Positions 1-13,564 are shown, counted from the first letter of the stretch. The stretch is DNA of 64,000 nt from Oopsacas minuta (GCA_024704765.1 JAKMXF010000297.1:473285-537284); one strand, 5' to 3'. Numbers and translations are program-made. Notes: generated by a model not told the origin, from the letters alone.

Positions 1-1131
1 ACTTCTTTGTCGTCAATTGTAGTTATTGGTCTTGTAGTAGCATATCGTTTAAGCATTAACTGATGGATAGTGTTACTAATTACTGCACTGAGATATCTTG
101 CGGAACAAAATATCCATAGTAGGGCCCAAACTGTCCAGGGGGCTCACACGTATATTTGCTCTTAGCTCTATAAGGTGTACCTAGCCAGGAGTGGGATGGG
201 TCTAAGCTCCCCCTGCCCCCGGTTTCGGCGTCTATACAAGTAATACAGATAGTAATCATCCAATCTAGTCCAGGCTAGATTGACTAATCACATTCCAACG
301 GATTTGCTAGTAATCAATGATGAATATCCTGCATTAATGCAAAACGATGATATAAGAGAAGAGCTATAGTCAGAGCACTGAGTGAACTTTGTGGATGCTA
401 AAACTAACATCTTAGAATTTAGATTACTTTGAATTTCTCCAGACATCCTTTCTCTATAATTAAATAAAAAGTCCAGACGACAGGTGGTAGTAAAGCTTAA
501 AGGTAAATTTCTAACCAATACTACAAATATTAATATCATTATACATGCCAGAGTACCTCTGGCTAGTTGAAACGTAATATCTGGCATCTTTTGAAATATT
601 TGCCAAAAGTGTGAAAATATGAGTAATAAATCTGTGTAATTGTAAATTTCATGCCAAACCTCGAATCGACTCGTAACACCTAATTAGCTCTGACAATATA
701 TTAAAGCCTAATTTATAGTATCAGCTAAAAAGTTTTGAGTATTTCACTTTAGGAAACTATTAAGCTAAATTGAGAATATATATATTACTGTCACGATTTA
801 CTAATTTCTCTATGAAATACTACTAAATTCTCCAATCGCCCGATATGCGATAACATATTGAAATACACTGATAATGTAGAAGTTAGGTTGCTATAAGTGC
901 AGAGGAGGAGTTGACTCTCATTTGGCAATACATAAATACATACACATAATTACAAAAGTAAAAGTCAAGGTGAAGAATTTTACACACCTCTTCCATCACA
1001 CAAAGCAATGGAGTAAAACTGGAGAAATAAACATTAGTAGAAAGCTATAAATTCATAAACGTTGAAATGGGTTGTTGGGGTGGGTAGAGAGGAAGGCGTA
1101 GCTCACGGTCTAAATAGTTACGTTATTTTAG
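1..1131. other. intergenic stretch, no gene seen
   Basis: AT-rich sequence beyond the 3' end of the PDZ-PH-PH gene. The longest open frame here (288-587, minus) has no recognisable domain or good splice structure, and I treat it as chance. A GC-richer patch at about 120-235 may be an old transposon piece, but I could not find paired termini. Confidence 0.5.
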
Positions 1132-4100
1132 TTAAGAATGGCTATGACTTGCGTTAGGAATGAAAGCATTTTTAATTGAGCTAATGACAGACTTTAACCA
1201 TCGTGTTCTTTCACTCTCAGATTCTACATAGAAGGTATGATCTTTTGATTCTTTTCCATTTCCTTCTGGAGCGAATAAATGAAAAAAATTCCGAGGTCCA
1301 GTGGTGTCACCTTCCTGTACTCGGTAGCCGAATAAGTGGAGGACATCTTCTGCAATCGTGTCTGACATTTTAGTATACACAAACAACTGAGCATTCTTCA
1401 AAACACAATACCTATAAAGCATGCATAAAACTCTAGATATCAAAGCACAGGGAAACACGCATATTCAATTTTCTATTTCGAGACTTCGATAAAAGCAAGC
1501 ATTTTGACAAATCACTTTAGATAATCAAGAATCTATATTAGTAAATCACAATGATTGTCTGTTTGTTTGTTTGTTTGTTTGTTTGTCCGTTGTCAAGGAA
1601 GGATTTACGGTATGCAATTTTGAAATTCTCGCACAACTATGTATTAATCGTGTTTATCAAGGAAGTAAATAGAATTCAATAAAACTTCACTAAATTTATC
1701 GAACATGCTGAATCCGATTTTCACACTTTTGGATTAATTATGTGTAAATCTATTGTTGTTTGTATGAAAATAAAGTAAACAACTTATCCAAATTTCAAAA
1801 TATACGTATAGGTTTGCTCTAAACGGCTACCCAGGGGTAAGTAAGTACGCTAAATCCGAATTTCGTATTTTCAAGTTTCTTATATGTAAATTATTGTTGT
1901 TTTTATGAATATAAAGTAAACAAATTTCAAAATTGAGGTAGAATCATATTTTCAAAGACTATTCTATGATAATCGAGTATGCTGAGTCCGAATATGGTAT
2001 TGCAAACAACATATTGTGAATATTAGTTATTTTTATGTACATAAAGTAAACAAATTTCAAAATTGAGGTAGAATCATACTTTCAACGACTATACTGAGTC
2101 TGAATATTGTGAACAACATCAATATTATTAAATCTCAATTGTTGTTTGTCCGTTCAATACCTCGAGGCGCAATGCGCCGAGTTCATCGCGAAGCGACGAG
2201 CCAAAGACTCGTGAATATCAAACTTTGGATAGTGCAGCGTACTTTCTTGAGCAGAATATAATCTGTGAAGATCTTATTCAAATTTGCAAGTGCGGCAAGT
2301 CCAAATATAATTATTTACAACAAAAATCAGAGTCAGTAAAACAGAAAACTTAAATTCGTCATGCAGATGATATGCGATTCTAGTGAAATGCATACATTAC
2401 ATAATTTGTGTATACTTAAGTGAAATTACTAACCATAAGGACACAATTAAGCTAAATATCTATGCAAGATGATAATAAACCAAGAATTGATAGTATAGAT
2501 AATAGTGCTGTGATATCTATGATGGTGTTTTGGGGATGAACTGAAATATGTTAAACCAGTCATAATAGAAATTTTAATGATAAGCTACAGCCAGTCATAA
2601 TAGAAATATGTTATACAAACCGCAAATCTTAATAAGCGAAGTCGATTGTACATACTAATATCTTACCTTCTCTTCCAAGACCAGAGTCCACTACTCCTAA
2701 ACAATACCCCATGCATGTCGGGTTTCTTAATAGAGAGAGCGCTGTATGCTACATTAGGCATACAGGGAGCTATAATATAATCTCGATTCTCATCCTGGTA
2801 TTCTGCAGCGTCTGCCATTGCCTGAGCCCAGTTAATCATTTGGTGTTCTGTATCACAGCTGAAGCAGTAAGGACGCCCTCCACCTTTCTTAACATTAAAA
2901 GAATAAACTCGTTTCACATCAAAAGACTTGGAAACTACATATCCATCTAGTATGATAGCACCCAGAGCACCCTTGTCTCCTTTGCCCTTGTAATAGTACA
3001 GAATACGATCTTCTCTTAGCACAAACCTAATATATTACAATAGTATACCCGCTGTCGTAAGATATGAATAATTGTTATGCAAAATTACATATCTAGCCAG
3101 GGGCGTGATGTTGTTTGGGGGCCATGTGCGATTCCATTCAGAGGGGCTTTTGTGCAATAGTCGGTTCAGTCGTCCTCGGGGTCCCAAAGTGGACTCCGCA
3201 TGACCCCAAAGGGGACCCAAACAGGAATCCCGCATGGAATGTATAATAAAACTAAATAAGTACTAGCTGAATTACAAGGCTCATTGGAAACGATGATTTC
3301 ACCAAAATTCGAGTGTATTTACCACGCAAAAAGCTTTTGGAAGAAAAAAGAATAAATTAATAGTATACTGTGCAGTGCTTAATGTGCCAATTCTATTGTA
3401 AAAAGACTTTGTGAGATTCTAACTCAAAAGTCTCTATTATTGTCTTCGTGTTAGAGCTACATGACAGTATATATGCTTAAGCTTTCAAGGAAATAACAAA
3501 CCATCTCTTCTTCCAAGTTTTCTTCCCGTTGAGCAGATACAAGTATCCGTCTAATAGAGGGTTGTTAGTAGGGGTACCTAGTTGTAGAGGCATACTAGGA
3601 GATTTGCTTATTGAGATACCAGCCTTTACTTTCAGTCTTAATGTGTAGTCTACTGGGATAGATAGGAGTAGTTCTACAACCTAGAAACAATTTATAATTA
3701 CAAATCTCATCTATTTCACAAAACTAGAGACAATAAAATTAGAAAAATTTGGAATGAGATTTTGAATTGGAAAAGCTGGTAAAGTCTTAATCTTTATCTG
3801 GAGGGCATGTTACGCGATACTGTGATTATTATCAAGAGTGGAGTCTGAACATTCAAAATTATTACATATAGGTTCCATAAAGTCATCATATAATTATAAA
3901 ACGGACATCCTTTACAATATTAAATCCAGGGAATTGGAGAAAATATTCAGGGAAACAGTTATAAGTGGTTGGTAAGTATGATATATTTACAACAGAATGT
4001 TCATTTTACTAACGAAATTTCGAATTAGAGAAGTCAGATAAGTATTGTAAATCGCCAAACATCTATCGATTGACAACATCACGAATAACATGCATAAATA

Positions 4101-7100
4101 TTATTCCATATTTCCCTGAATAAGGGCCAGGGGTTAGAAAAACGTTCCTAAACTTGTAAATAATATTTTATCAACATGCTCTAGAAGAATATTTGTTGAA
4201 ATTTACACCACATTTGACCAAGCAACAAATTATGATAATTAGTTTCCTAAACCTTTTGTATTTTCCCAAAATTGAAAAAAAATTGGACGAAAATCACCCG
4301 AGGGCTATGAGCAATACAATATGTGAGAATTAAATTAGATACCCAGTGCTAATTAGATTAATGGGAATATGCTAAGAGTCAAGTTTCTATGAATATAATG
4401 AGACCTAATAACTAGGACTCAAATCTTTTGATCTACAAATAGTAAAAGCATATCAATTATTACATAATATTACCTGTCTATGAGTGAGATTGCAGACTTC
4501 TTGGTCGTTAATAGTGATTATGATGTCTCCAGCGATCAAACCAGCATTACTAGCTATAGATTTATCCTCTAACTCTACGACAGTATCTCCTATTCCCGCG
4601 ATTCGAGATAAAGTGAAGCCATATTGAGCTTGAGTGCGAAGAATGCACACCTGCAAGAGTATCAGGTTTTAATAGAGCAACTAATTAAGTAACAATTAGA
4701 AATTTATTATCCGAAATAGAAGCTATTATGGAGTTCTTGCCCTTGTGATCTGTATAATTGAGAAATAATTATATATAATGATACTCTCGTGCATTGAATT
4801 CCACAACTGGATGATTTGTTCTCAAATAATTATCTTTTTCAATAATATCAAATTCAATTAAGACACTTCAAGTACGTATTACAAATAGCCACCAGGTGTT
4901 GTTTTGTTATATTATTAATTAATTAATATTGATTTGCACAGTAATATGACAAGGTTACAAAAATGGAATTCTACACTTATCAAATACAGTCAAACTGCTT
5001 AACGGCCATCTCTGTATAACGGTCACCTAAAAACATTCCCCTCCGATTTAGCATTATAATGACCTCTCTATAACAGCCACTATTTTTGGTCTCTTGCTAG
5101 CGCAAAACCTCTATTCAACGGCCACCTTTGGCCAGTCCCTTCGGTGGCCGTTATAGACAAGTTTGACTGTATAAATCATCACTTAATATGTATTCAAATT
5201 GAAGGATAAACATGAACATAAATATACAAAATTGACAATCAGCTTAAGTACACAGACTCACCAAACTTTCATATATGGATGATATATTAATTAATTAAAT
5301 AAAGTAATCGTTTTCCGCGAATGTGATGATTATATGCAAGTGCTGTGGATATATACAGACGTATTGTATAGATCTATGTTGATTAGAGATAAGTTGAATC
5401 ATAGGAGATATCCACAAATAAAGTTGTCAAACATTCGATCATCTGAAACAATATTTATATTCAAAGTATCCACATATTATTTCGCAGTTTTGCATAAATG
5501 AAAGAAGGGAAAAATATTGGGGATTACAATTCAGGGATAATTGATAGGTATGTGCACGACGGCCATATATATACTCGGCACTTCGTGCCTCGGATTTAGC
5601 CTAAAGTTATAACACTAAATTTTCTTATCGTAAAGCGGATGTTTTCCTTAGCCTAATTAATAATTTAATATTGTACTTCAAACCAAAATAAATATACTAC
5701 GTACTATAGTTTCTATCTAAACTGACCTAGTGTACTCTAAACCTAAACCCTGTTGTACATCGGAATGTAACGTAAGTAATTGTTCCTACCCATTATTACA
5801 TGTACTAGAAATATGGGAATAAACGAAGAAACCACCTTTTGTATAATAAAATTTTTGATATTTAGCTTTATAGTACAAATATATAATTCCTAGAAATAAT
5901 TAAAATAAGATATCAACACAGAATTATTTGAATTATTTAAAAAATAATGATATTATGTAATAACATTAATTATAGCCATTATAGTCGAATCAGCTTTATC
6001 GGATACTCAAGGAGTTAAGCTACGGATTCATGCAAGAGTATACGAACCTACATAATTTCGTAAGAAAAACCATGGGTAATAGGTATGAGCAAGCTGACAT
6101 AGGAAACTAATAGAGAATACTCAGGGAGACTTTCAAGGAAGGATTCCGAACCAGCCCATATAGGTATAACGCAAAAATAATAGTTATTCGAAAACTCAGC
6201 TTAATTGGGACAAATTCAAAGGAAAAGGGTTCTAATAATCAGATTCAACTGTGTTTCTCTAAAGCGATAATGTAATTGTTACTGTTTTCCTTTCTCATAT
6301 AATGGCCATGCTTATATCTACAAACCAGATTTGGAACTGGGTTCGGGTTCGATGTTGTTCATTTCGGACTTAGCAAATTGTGAATTACAGTCATAACATT
6401 CTAATTGTTGAAATTATTCATTTAAAATGCAGAAAAAAATATCAACAGAAGTCTAAACTCTTCATATATCATATGGAACTCACTAGAGGTCTAGAGCAGT
6501 GATTCTCATTTCTCAACAACGGGCCGAAATTGAGGTCTTTTAATGTTACTAACTTTAATGACATTAAATTTTACCCGAATCCTTAATTGGACCTCAATTC
6601 TGGTAAATTAAAATCCTGTAAATGGACATTTTAATGTTACAAGCGTGCTTTGCTTGCTAGGTTGCTTCACGACGCGAGGCGCCTGCATAATAATCGCTTC
6701 AAAAATTCAGAAAAACTCCGTTGGTGGGGTAGCAAGGGATTGAAAATTGTACAACTATGATGAGTCGCGAACCACTGGCCCAGAGAGGATTTTGAGTTAT
6801 TATCTACACTTATATACACTTCGGGTTCTTGGGTTGGGTTGGGTTGGGTTGGATAGGGCTTTGAAAAGTGGACCGGATTCCTCCTCTGCTAGAAACAAAG
6901 AAATAAACTTCTGCTGTCATCATTGATGACCCAAGATGGCTTCAAGTATTATTACCAAGTTAGCATATCAACAATTGGGGACACTGCATTTGTTCGAATT
7001 AGCACATTATCATCTGTTCGAAATACGAGCTTTCTATTTTTTGGGCTAATATATTCCTATGCTGTCATTTGTTGGGCTAATATAATCCTATGCTGTCATT

Positions 7101-10100
7101 TGTTGGGCTAATATAATCCTATGCTGTCATTTGTTCGTTATCAAGAGTGAAACTCTATATAATGAGTTTAACACATTTAACCGATATATTGCAGACACGG
7201 CTGAAGCAATAGATATCATTTCCCTAGATGCTTCCCAATTCTTTGGGGGCAAACAAAGACCTAGTTGCAAATTGCAATACCTCCAGGTCTGATTTGTGTT
7301 GTTAACTCACTCACAACCCACTCATTCAACTCATTCAAGAAAATGAGTTGATACAGCCCTGCCCTCTCACTTTAGTGTATACATGTTTGTGTTAATGCTT
7401 CATAATGTAGTTACAGTTCAAATCATATTACTAGTGTGAAATATTATGAAATAGTATTTAAACATTTACGTACCTCTCTAAGGTTATTTATAACTGAAGA
7501 TCTGGGTTCCATTGATTTAGAGAAATTTTCCTTTTCTTTGTGTTTAGATCTGAAGCTACTCCGCATGCGGTAGAGAGTATCCCAGCCAGAAGAACCCAAC
7601 ATCTCTAAACTGTCACTATCATACTCCTCAGAATCCTGACCTGATACCCCAGACATGTAACTAGCTTGTCTCCGGTGTAAATTCTCCTCTGTTAATGTAC
7701 ACTCTAGTTTACAAGAAGATTCTAAAGTCTTCCGAGGAGATCTAGGACTCTCAGTATGAGGAGGGATAATATCTGAATATTTTTTGCGAGGAGAACTATC
7801 ATAATTCACAATGTTGTTTGTGTCGTATGCAATGAATCCATGGTCAGAGCTATAGAAATAATATTAACATAACATATAGCAATAATCAATACTGGCCCAC
7901 TACACATTAATCGGTACAATAATAATCATACGATAGAACTCGGTTAGTACGTGCTCGGCTCAATACATCCTCTCTCAGTCTCTGTTAGTACGTACATTTA
8001 TCCAAAATTATCAATTCTTGTACTAATTGTATCGAATAATATGTAAGTACTTCAGGTATGTACTAAATTTTGTTCCCCGAGGAGGTACGTGTTCTTCGAG
8101 TTCCACTGCAAATATCTTAAATATAATAATCCTACCGATAAGGAGAAGGGATAGAATCTTGTAATGGAGACGAGTGCTCGCATAGAGTTGAGTGAGAATT
8201 TTTTCGATCTTCTGAGTATTTGTTAGAAGTTACACTTGTAGAGATACGGGGAGCAGCGGAAGCTGTTCGTCTGAAATGTTAAAAAGATAGAAATAAAAAC
8301 TAATTTGTTGAGGAACAAATCAACATTGTATATTCGATAATAATTTGAAAATGTTGCTTATAGAGTAGTTAATCTTGGTCCTGAAAGTTATGGAAAACAT
8401 GAAGTCCTATAAGCCAGAGTGGATGCATAGAGATATCTAAGCGGAATTAACTAAGCGTAGGCAATTGTATGTAATTACAGTAGTATATAACAAAAGGTGA
8501 CAGAGTATCCTACAACCACACAGCGGCGAGGCTAGGGGGCTAAGCCCCACAAATAGAAATTTAGCCCCACTCAACTACTCAATTTTTTGGATATTCTCTT
8601 AACTAATTAAAAATATAATATATCATCTATAACAAATTTCTTTTTTGCAGAGCAAGCCCCCAGACTCGCTCGAACAATACACAGTTCCTAGCGGCCAGAT
8701 TTCTGGATCCGCTAGCCAACTGGTTTTGCTCCATGCCTCGGAGCTACAGCCCCCTCAAACAAGAAAGGCAAGCCTCGCGCCAGCAAGCGCCCATATACAA
8801 CTTAAGACGTTCTACCTCTAATTAATTAAGAGTGTTAGACAATTCAAGAGCAAGGAGAATATATTAGGCCCCTCATAACATCGTAATCTAATCTGAATAT
8901 ACAATACAATAAATTAGCAACGATATGACATATCATGCAATATAAGGAATTATGTAAAACATAACCATCTCTGTCAGTTACTAAATGCTGTAGTGTGACG
9001 AATGTATTTATTGATCAAAGAAGCAGTAAATCCCGTTTACAACACCTGAAACCAATATCTTATATTTGATACCTAATCACATGAATATGCTGTTGGTATG
9101 CAACTACAGTAGAACTCAGTTAGTACGCTAAATTTGATTACCAAGGGGGCACGTCCATTCCGAGATCTACTCTAATATACAAGTCACCTGAATTGTAGTC
9201 CGGGGAGAGCAGAAAGAGAAACTCCAGTACATGACGTGTCGGTCAGTTGGTTCTGTTTAATCGAAGAGTTCTCCATGTTGTGTATACAAAGCTGGTCAAT
9301 ATCTGAGAGAGTGTGGGTTTGAGGCTTTTGCTCAAGGCCAAGTCCTGAATCATTCCGGTAGAATCCAAGTTTTTCCGGTCGCTGTCCCGTGCTAGAGTTA
9401 GAGCTGGCTGTTGAGCGTTGCGTACTGAGACCAGAGTCCTGTGGGCGTGTACAAGAAATAAGAAACGAGAGGGGAGAAGTATCCATTATTAATTGCTAAT
9501 GTAGAACATTAAATACAAATTGCAGGCTATTGATAAAATCACAGTATATGAACTTTTGAATGAGCACAGCAAAGCGCATTGACAGGCTTAATGGAATGTT
9601 CTGCGATTAGGCAATTAGGATTCAAATGGAATCATGCAATTGTTAGAATAATTAGCATCCTATAAATACTGGTACCATTTAACTGGATTTGTGTAAGAAT
9701 AATTTCAAATATTTGGATTCCTCGAAAACAATATTTTTGGACACCCCATGAAGTTGACGAAATTAGTAATGAATTTAAGAGATAGCATAGAAATACATCG
9801 CTTATAGAAATAAGCATACATTCCACATATCTATAGAATGTTACCATAGAAGTTGTAGGACGGTGAATGAAATTATGAACTTCTATTTAAACAGTAAAAC
9901 AGCTATCAATAACAAAATCATACCTGAGAAGCTGTCCTATGACAAGTCTTTTTCTCTGGAATACCAGGAGACTTAGGAAGTTCTGTTTTGGAGTTATGAG
10001 GCAATCTGTAAGGGGGCAGTACAGGGCTGGGGGAGCTGAGGTTAGCTACCAAATCTATATTCTGTCTGTTGGGTACGTGCATAGGATGATAGGCAGGCGT

Positions 10101-10154
10101 CTGTTTATACTGAGTAAGAGATGTATCTGTAGTGACGTTATTGTAATCCATCAT
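1132..10154 (-). CDS. PDZ and tandem PH domain scaffold protein, 8 exons
   Basis: Eight exons join with matching phases: 9924-10154, 9188-9438, 8136-8270, 7474-7849, 4474-4650, 3502-3680, 2667-3026 and 1132-1411 (stop TAA). They give 662 residues. The start at 10154 is preceded by an in-frame TAA with no acceptor between, so it should be the true N-terminus. Residues 1-331 are low-complexity and rich in Ser, Thr and Pro. A PDZ domain lies at about 332-410 (YGFTLSRIAG as carboxylate loop, then AGLIAGDIIITINDQEV). Two PH domains follow, at about 431-525 (KKRWFVLREDRILYYYKGK) and 552-655 (WKRRYCVLKNAQLFVYTK). Each PH domain is split by an intron exactly at the conserved Trp/Arg of strand 1-2. 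PH domains bind phosphoinositides or proteins and PDZ domains bind C-terminal peptides, so a membrane-cortex scaffold is the likely role. I cannot place it in a named vertebrate family. Confidence 0.85.
1549..2215 (+). repeat. dispersed repeat family E with tandem sub-units
   Basis: Begins with a GTTT/TTTG run, then TTGTCCGTTGTCAAGGAAGG. At least three degenerate sub-units of roughly 110-180 bp follow, each with TTGTTGTTT-TATGA-ATAAAGTAAACAA and a CGCTGAATCCGAAT-type block. It closes with AATTGTTGTTTGTCCGTTC and a GC-rich CGAGGCGCAATGCGCCGAG hairpin. It lies in the last intron of the PDZ-PH-PH gene. Confidence 0.75.
4987..5169. mobile_element. pogo/Tigger-like MITE in intron
   Basis: This 183-bp element starts CAGTCAAACTGCTTAACGG and ends in the inverted CCGTTATAGACAAGTTTGACTG. 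It is flanked by TA on both sides. There is no coding capacity. It lies in intron 4 of the PDZ-PH-PH gene. Confidence 0.85.
6830..6852 (+). repeat. short telomere-like TTGGG tract
   Basis: About four perfect TTGGG pentamers in tandem. They resemble a G-rich telomeric unit but are not the animal TTAGGG repeat, so a chance microsatellite is likelier. Confidence 0.7.
7041..7133 (+). repeat. 31-bp minisatellite, three copies
   Basis: Three tandem copies of a 31-bp unit that begins TTGGGCTAATATAATCC and ends TGCTGTCATTTG. Copies start at 7041, 7072 and 7103. The first differs by a single base (ATATTCC for ATAATCC). Confidence 0.92.
8520..8787. mobile_element. possible hAT-like MITE
   Basis: A GC-rich island in AT-rich DNA. 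It begins CAGCGGCGAGGCTAGGGGG and ends near GCAAGCCTCGCGCCAGC, which reads inversely as CTGGCGCGAGGCTTGC. The imperfect inverted ends resemble hAT termini. I found no clean 8-bp target duplication, so the limits are approximate. Confidence 0.45.
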
Positions 10155-10755
10155 ATTCCAATTTAATTAAGCAATTCTAATTTCTGCAACTTAAATATGG
10201 ATAATGAAGCCTGAGTTTGCTTACTTTGTTATTAGAATACCAACTTAGCACTTCAATTGTTCAAGTACTATATTTAGCATTCTATGTTTCAGGATAATCA
10301 TGTTAAATTGCTCCCTAGAATGATCCAATTTAATTCAATGAAAAACACAAAAGATATCGAATACCTATTTGAGGTATGTATTAGGAATTTAATTTGCTAA
10401 TACGTACGTGTGTGATATGCAACTAAACACTGATAATGTATTTTAAGCAGGTATTTAAGGATTGTAAACTTTAGCCTAGCTATAGCAAAGGTGAATTCCA
10501 ATAATACATGCACCCAAATATTAGCTAATTAATTAACTCCTTTCAAGTAAAGTTCATCTAAACAGTACAACAATGTTGTCGTATTAGATATTAATGTGTA
10601 CTGATAGTTTCAGTGTATTATCTCGATCTATACACTACTCGCTTACTCACAATATATTTAGCTGTAGAAAATATATTTCCGTTGCAATTGAAAGAAATTA
10701 CACAACAACTACAAATGATAATAACTACATCTCATGTATACTGAATAGATTATTA

Positions 10756-13170
10756 TCACAATATATGTCTTATCAGTTCTGGGGATCGCTTAGCTAGTAC
10801 ATCCAGAATTTTCATTTTAATAGAATATCCTGATCCGGGAAGGATTCCGACAACACTTTTGATATTAGCGAGATGAGCTGAGTGGATAGATTCCGGAGGA
10901 TCTGAATAGAGATTAGCCTCCCAGCACTCTAATGCTTGATCCATGTGAGCTTGATAGTATAGACAGAATCCTATGTTGTTCATAGCTGATGAACATGGGG
11001 AAAGTTCTAGAACTCTTCTGAAGGTTTGTTCAGCTTGAGAGAAACGTCTTTCTGCGATCTCTAATAAACCACAAGCCATTAAGTAGCGAGGATATTGTTC
11101 AGGATTCTCTAGATTATCCTTAGCAATTTGTAACTCTTGAGTAGCAGCAGGAATGTTGCCGACGAGAATGTAAATCTAATAATAACTATCAATAAATATC
11201 ACAATGTAGAAATTGTATACGAATAAGTTACATAGATACAAGAATGCTCAATTGGTATTCACAGCTTTGTAGGAGATTAATAGAATTCAAGTGAAATATT
11301 TCCATCAATTCTCTGAATAAAATAGAGTAGGACCTGCATCCAAGGCCTCCTGGGTGCTCAACCCACTTACATTGACGGCGCTCTAAATATGGATATGGAG
11401 ATGGGGCAAAGCCAAAAGGCCAATCAAAATGTTGAATAAATATTCGCACAATCAAAATCGTGTTATATAACTTATATTACCCACTTATGCCAGATTTGCA
11501 TCCAAAAAATAAATATCATCGATATCCTATGGCTAAGGCATCCGGCATATCAATTTGAATATATAGGAAGATGGCAGTGTAAAGCTAGCGTCGTCACTTC
11601 ACCTATTACCATTATAAATATTAGACAGAGCTACAATATAACACTTAAATTGCAAGAGGACACCTCTTTCATCAAAGCTGGCGCCAGCCATTACTCTTGA
11701 ATATTAAACAAAATCAAAAAAGATATATTTTGTAGAGTACACAGTACTATGATATATAGCTATAGCTTACCCTACTCTTAATGATAGAACAATCTGCTAA
11801 CATAGCAGGCTGTTCCTTAGCCATGTTAGAGAATATTAGTCTAGCGTTATAATAGTCCTTCAAGGAAACGAAAGTGCTCCCAATAGCTAGAAAAATTCTG
11901 TTAATCCTCTTTTGCCAGAGATTGATACCTTTAGATTTTGCAAGTTCTGAAGCCTCCAATCCAAGAATGTGTTGTTTAACTCTCTGTGCAGTGTGTAATA
12001 GAAAGTAAAGCCTGTCTAGAGAACGTCTGTGTTGTCCTAGCAAATGTGGGAGAGATGAGTATAAGAGTACAAGCCCGAAAGGTACCATCCAACCACATTT
12101 GCCTCCATACCTATAACATCAATAAACAAATAATAGCAGTTTTAAGAAATTACATATTTAAGAGCTTTTTTCAATTTCAGGATTTTAATAAAATTAATTA
12201 AATCCACAAATAAATTAAAATTCAAAAAAATTATTTAATTATTCATTAATTAGAAATTGTAAGCAATCATAATATGTACCTGTCAGGATAGAATTCAAAA
12301 TACATATCAGGTCTGTCAAAGTTAGAACCTGCTAGTGCCTCTATCTCATCCTCCAGTTCCCGTTTCAATCCCAACTTAAGCATAAGGCTGAATCTAGCTA
12401 ACCACATCTGTAGAATTAGTGGAGAATACTCTACGTTGTTCTGTTTAGCACTGACAGAGCGTGTTTGTAGAATGAGGTCACGAGTTAGATGTAGTGCGTC
12501 AATATAGTTACCTACCCCTACTAGCTTCTCCAGCCCTCCAGATGTCACCTCTACTTCAGCGAGACAGATGCGGGGTTGATAACCTACTCTGATGTCATAG
12601 TCTGTCAGTCTGGATTCAATCTTGTGAGGAGCAATTGATTCATGACAGGTCAGGTCTTGAGGAATAGGATGCTGGTTTATGTACTTTCTCTGAGAATAAT
12701 TGAATAAAGATTACCGCTTACCAAGTAATTCTATATTGTATATACTAATACTCTTACCTGTTGCATAGCCTCTCTGGTGACAACTCCAGGAATCCATAGT
12801 GTAGAGTATATACTGTATTCGTCAGCAGTGAGCATGAAGTGAGGACATGTAGCATATTTATCACTCTTATTTGTGTGTATATTCTCATCATCAGAGCCAG
12901 AATCATGCGATGAGGGAGATACATCGGTTGGTATTAGTAAGCATTCTTGATTACTGTCTTGAATAGCGTCAGGAATAGTCATCATGGTATCTAGTTCCTC
13001 CAATTCAGATGTTGTCCTAACAATAGGAAGACTAGGCTTAGAAACAGGGTCTTCCTCATCAAGAGGATGTGTATCTGTTATCTCTGGGGTGTTAACATCA
13101 GAAAGGGGTAGCAAACCTTCTTTTGAAGGTGACGTTAGGATCACATCGGATTCTTGATCTCCATTGCCTA
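10756..13170 (-). CDS. TRAPPC12: TRAPPC12-like TPR subunit of the TRAPP III complex
   Basis: Four exons in phase: 12758-13170, 12280-12689, 11771-12110 and 10756-11175 (stop TGA). The protein starts with an acidic, Ser-rich, probably disordered region. A WIPGVVTREAMQQ motif follows, matching the segment before the TPR array in TRAPPC12. Then comes LQMWLARFSLMLKLGLKRE, then PDMYFEFYPDRYGGKCGWMV, both strong family matches. C-terminal TPR helices follow (FRRVLELSPCSSAMNNIGF). TRAPPC12 works in ER-to-Golgi traffic and autophagy as part of TRAPP III. No Met lies at the start of exon 12758-13170: its acceptor leaves two bases that fit the phase of the upstream EF-hand exon. The N-terminus is therefore either the EF-hand module or an undetected short exon. 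Confidence 0.88.
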
Positions 13171-13296
13171 CTAAAGAGGATTTTTTAAAATAAAAACGTA
13201 GTAATAATCAGAATTTCCTTACAATTTCAAACAATAGCATAGAATTCTGGTCAGTTTGAAAACTAAATCTTTACACAATTTCTAAACACAAGTATA

Positions 13297-13480
13297 CAGT
13301 CCAACCTCCGAATCCGGAATTCCAAGATCCGGCACCATTTTCCAAAAGGTTTGAAATTAATTTGACCATTTTCAGTTAATTTTCCTTTTAAGAGAGTTGT
13401 CTTTAGTTGTACATTTAATTTAATTTTGTAACTGAAAACCGTAAAACATCTAGCTACGTAATTCAAAAGCATTTCGAAAT
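13297..13480. mobile_element. partial pogo-like element
   Basis: Begins TACAGTCCAACCTCCGAATC, a typical TA plus CAGT terminus. The far end is not clearly recognisable, so the right limit is a guess. Confidence 0.4.
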
Positions 13481-13496
13481 TTATCTTTTAAATATG

Positions 13497-13564
13497 CAGT
13501 AGATTCCGGTTATAAGAACATTATATGCAATTCCTGACGATGTTCTTATAACCGGCATTCACTG
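13497..13564. mobile_element. 68-bp pogo-like mini-MITE
   Basis: CAGTAGATTCCGGTTATAAG at the left and CTTATAACCGGCATTCACTG at the right are nearly perfect inverted repeats that leave a loop of under 30 bp. It is likely a deletion derivative of a larger CAGT-ended family. Confidence 0.8.

Larger units (their letters stand above)
4651..7473. other. large intron of the PDZ-PH-PH gene
   Basis: This 2.8-kb intron separates the disordered N-terminal exons from the PDZ exon. It holds a TA-flanked MITE (4987-5169), a short TTGGG tract, a 31-bp minisatellite at 7041-7133 and otherwise AT-rich sequence. No additional exon with good splice sites was seen. Confidence 0.6.

Noticed and set aside
288-587. 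99-codon open frame, minus strand
   Set aside because: No domain, no splice context, no codon pattern unlike background; chance in AT-rich DNA.
1557-1590. GTTT microsatellite as an independent feature
   Set aside because: It is the terminal tract of the family E repeat, also seen as ACAAACAAAC at other copies.
6830-6852. TTGGG tract as an internal telomere remnant
   Set aside because: Only about four units, and the animal repeat is TTAGGG.
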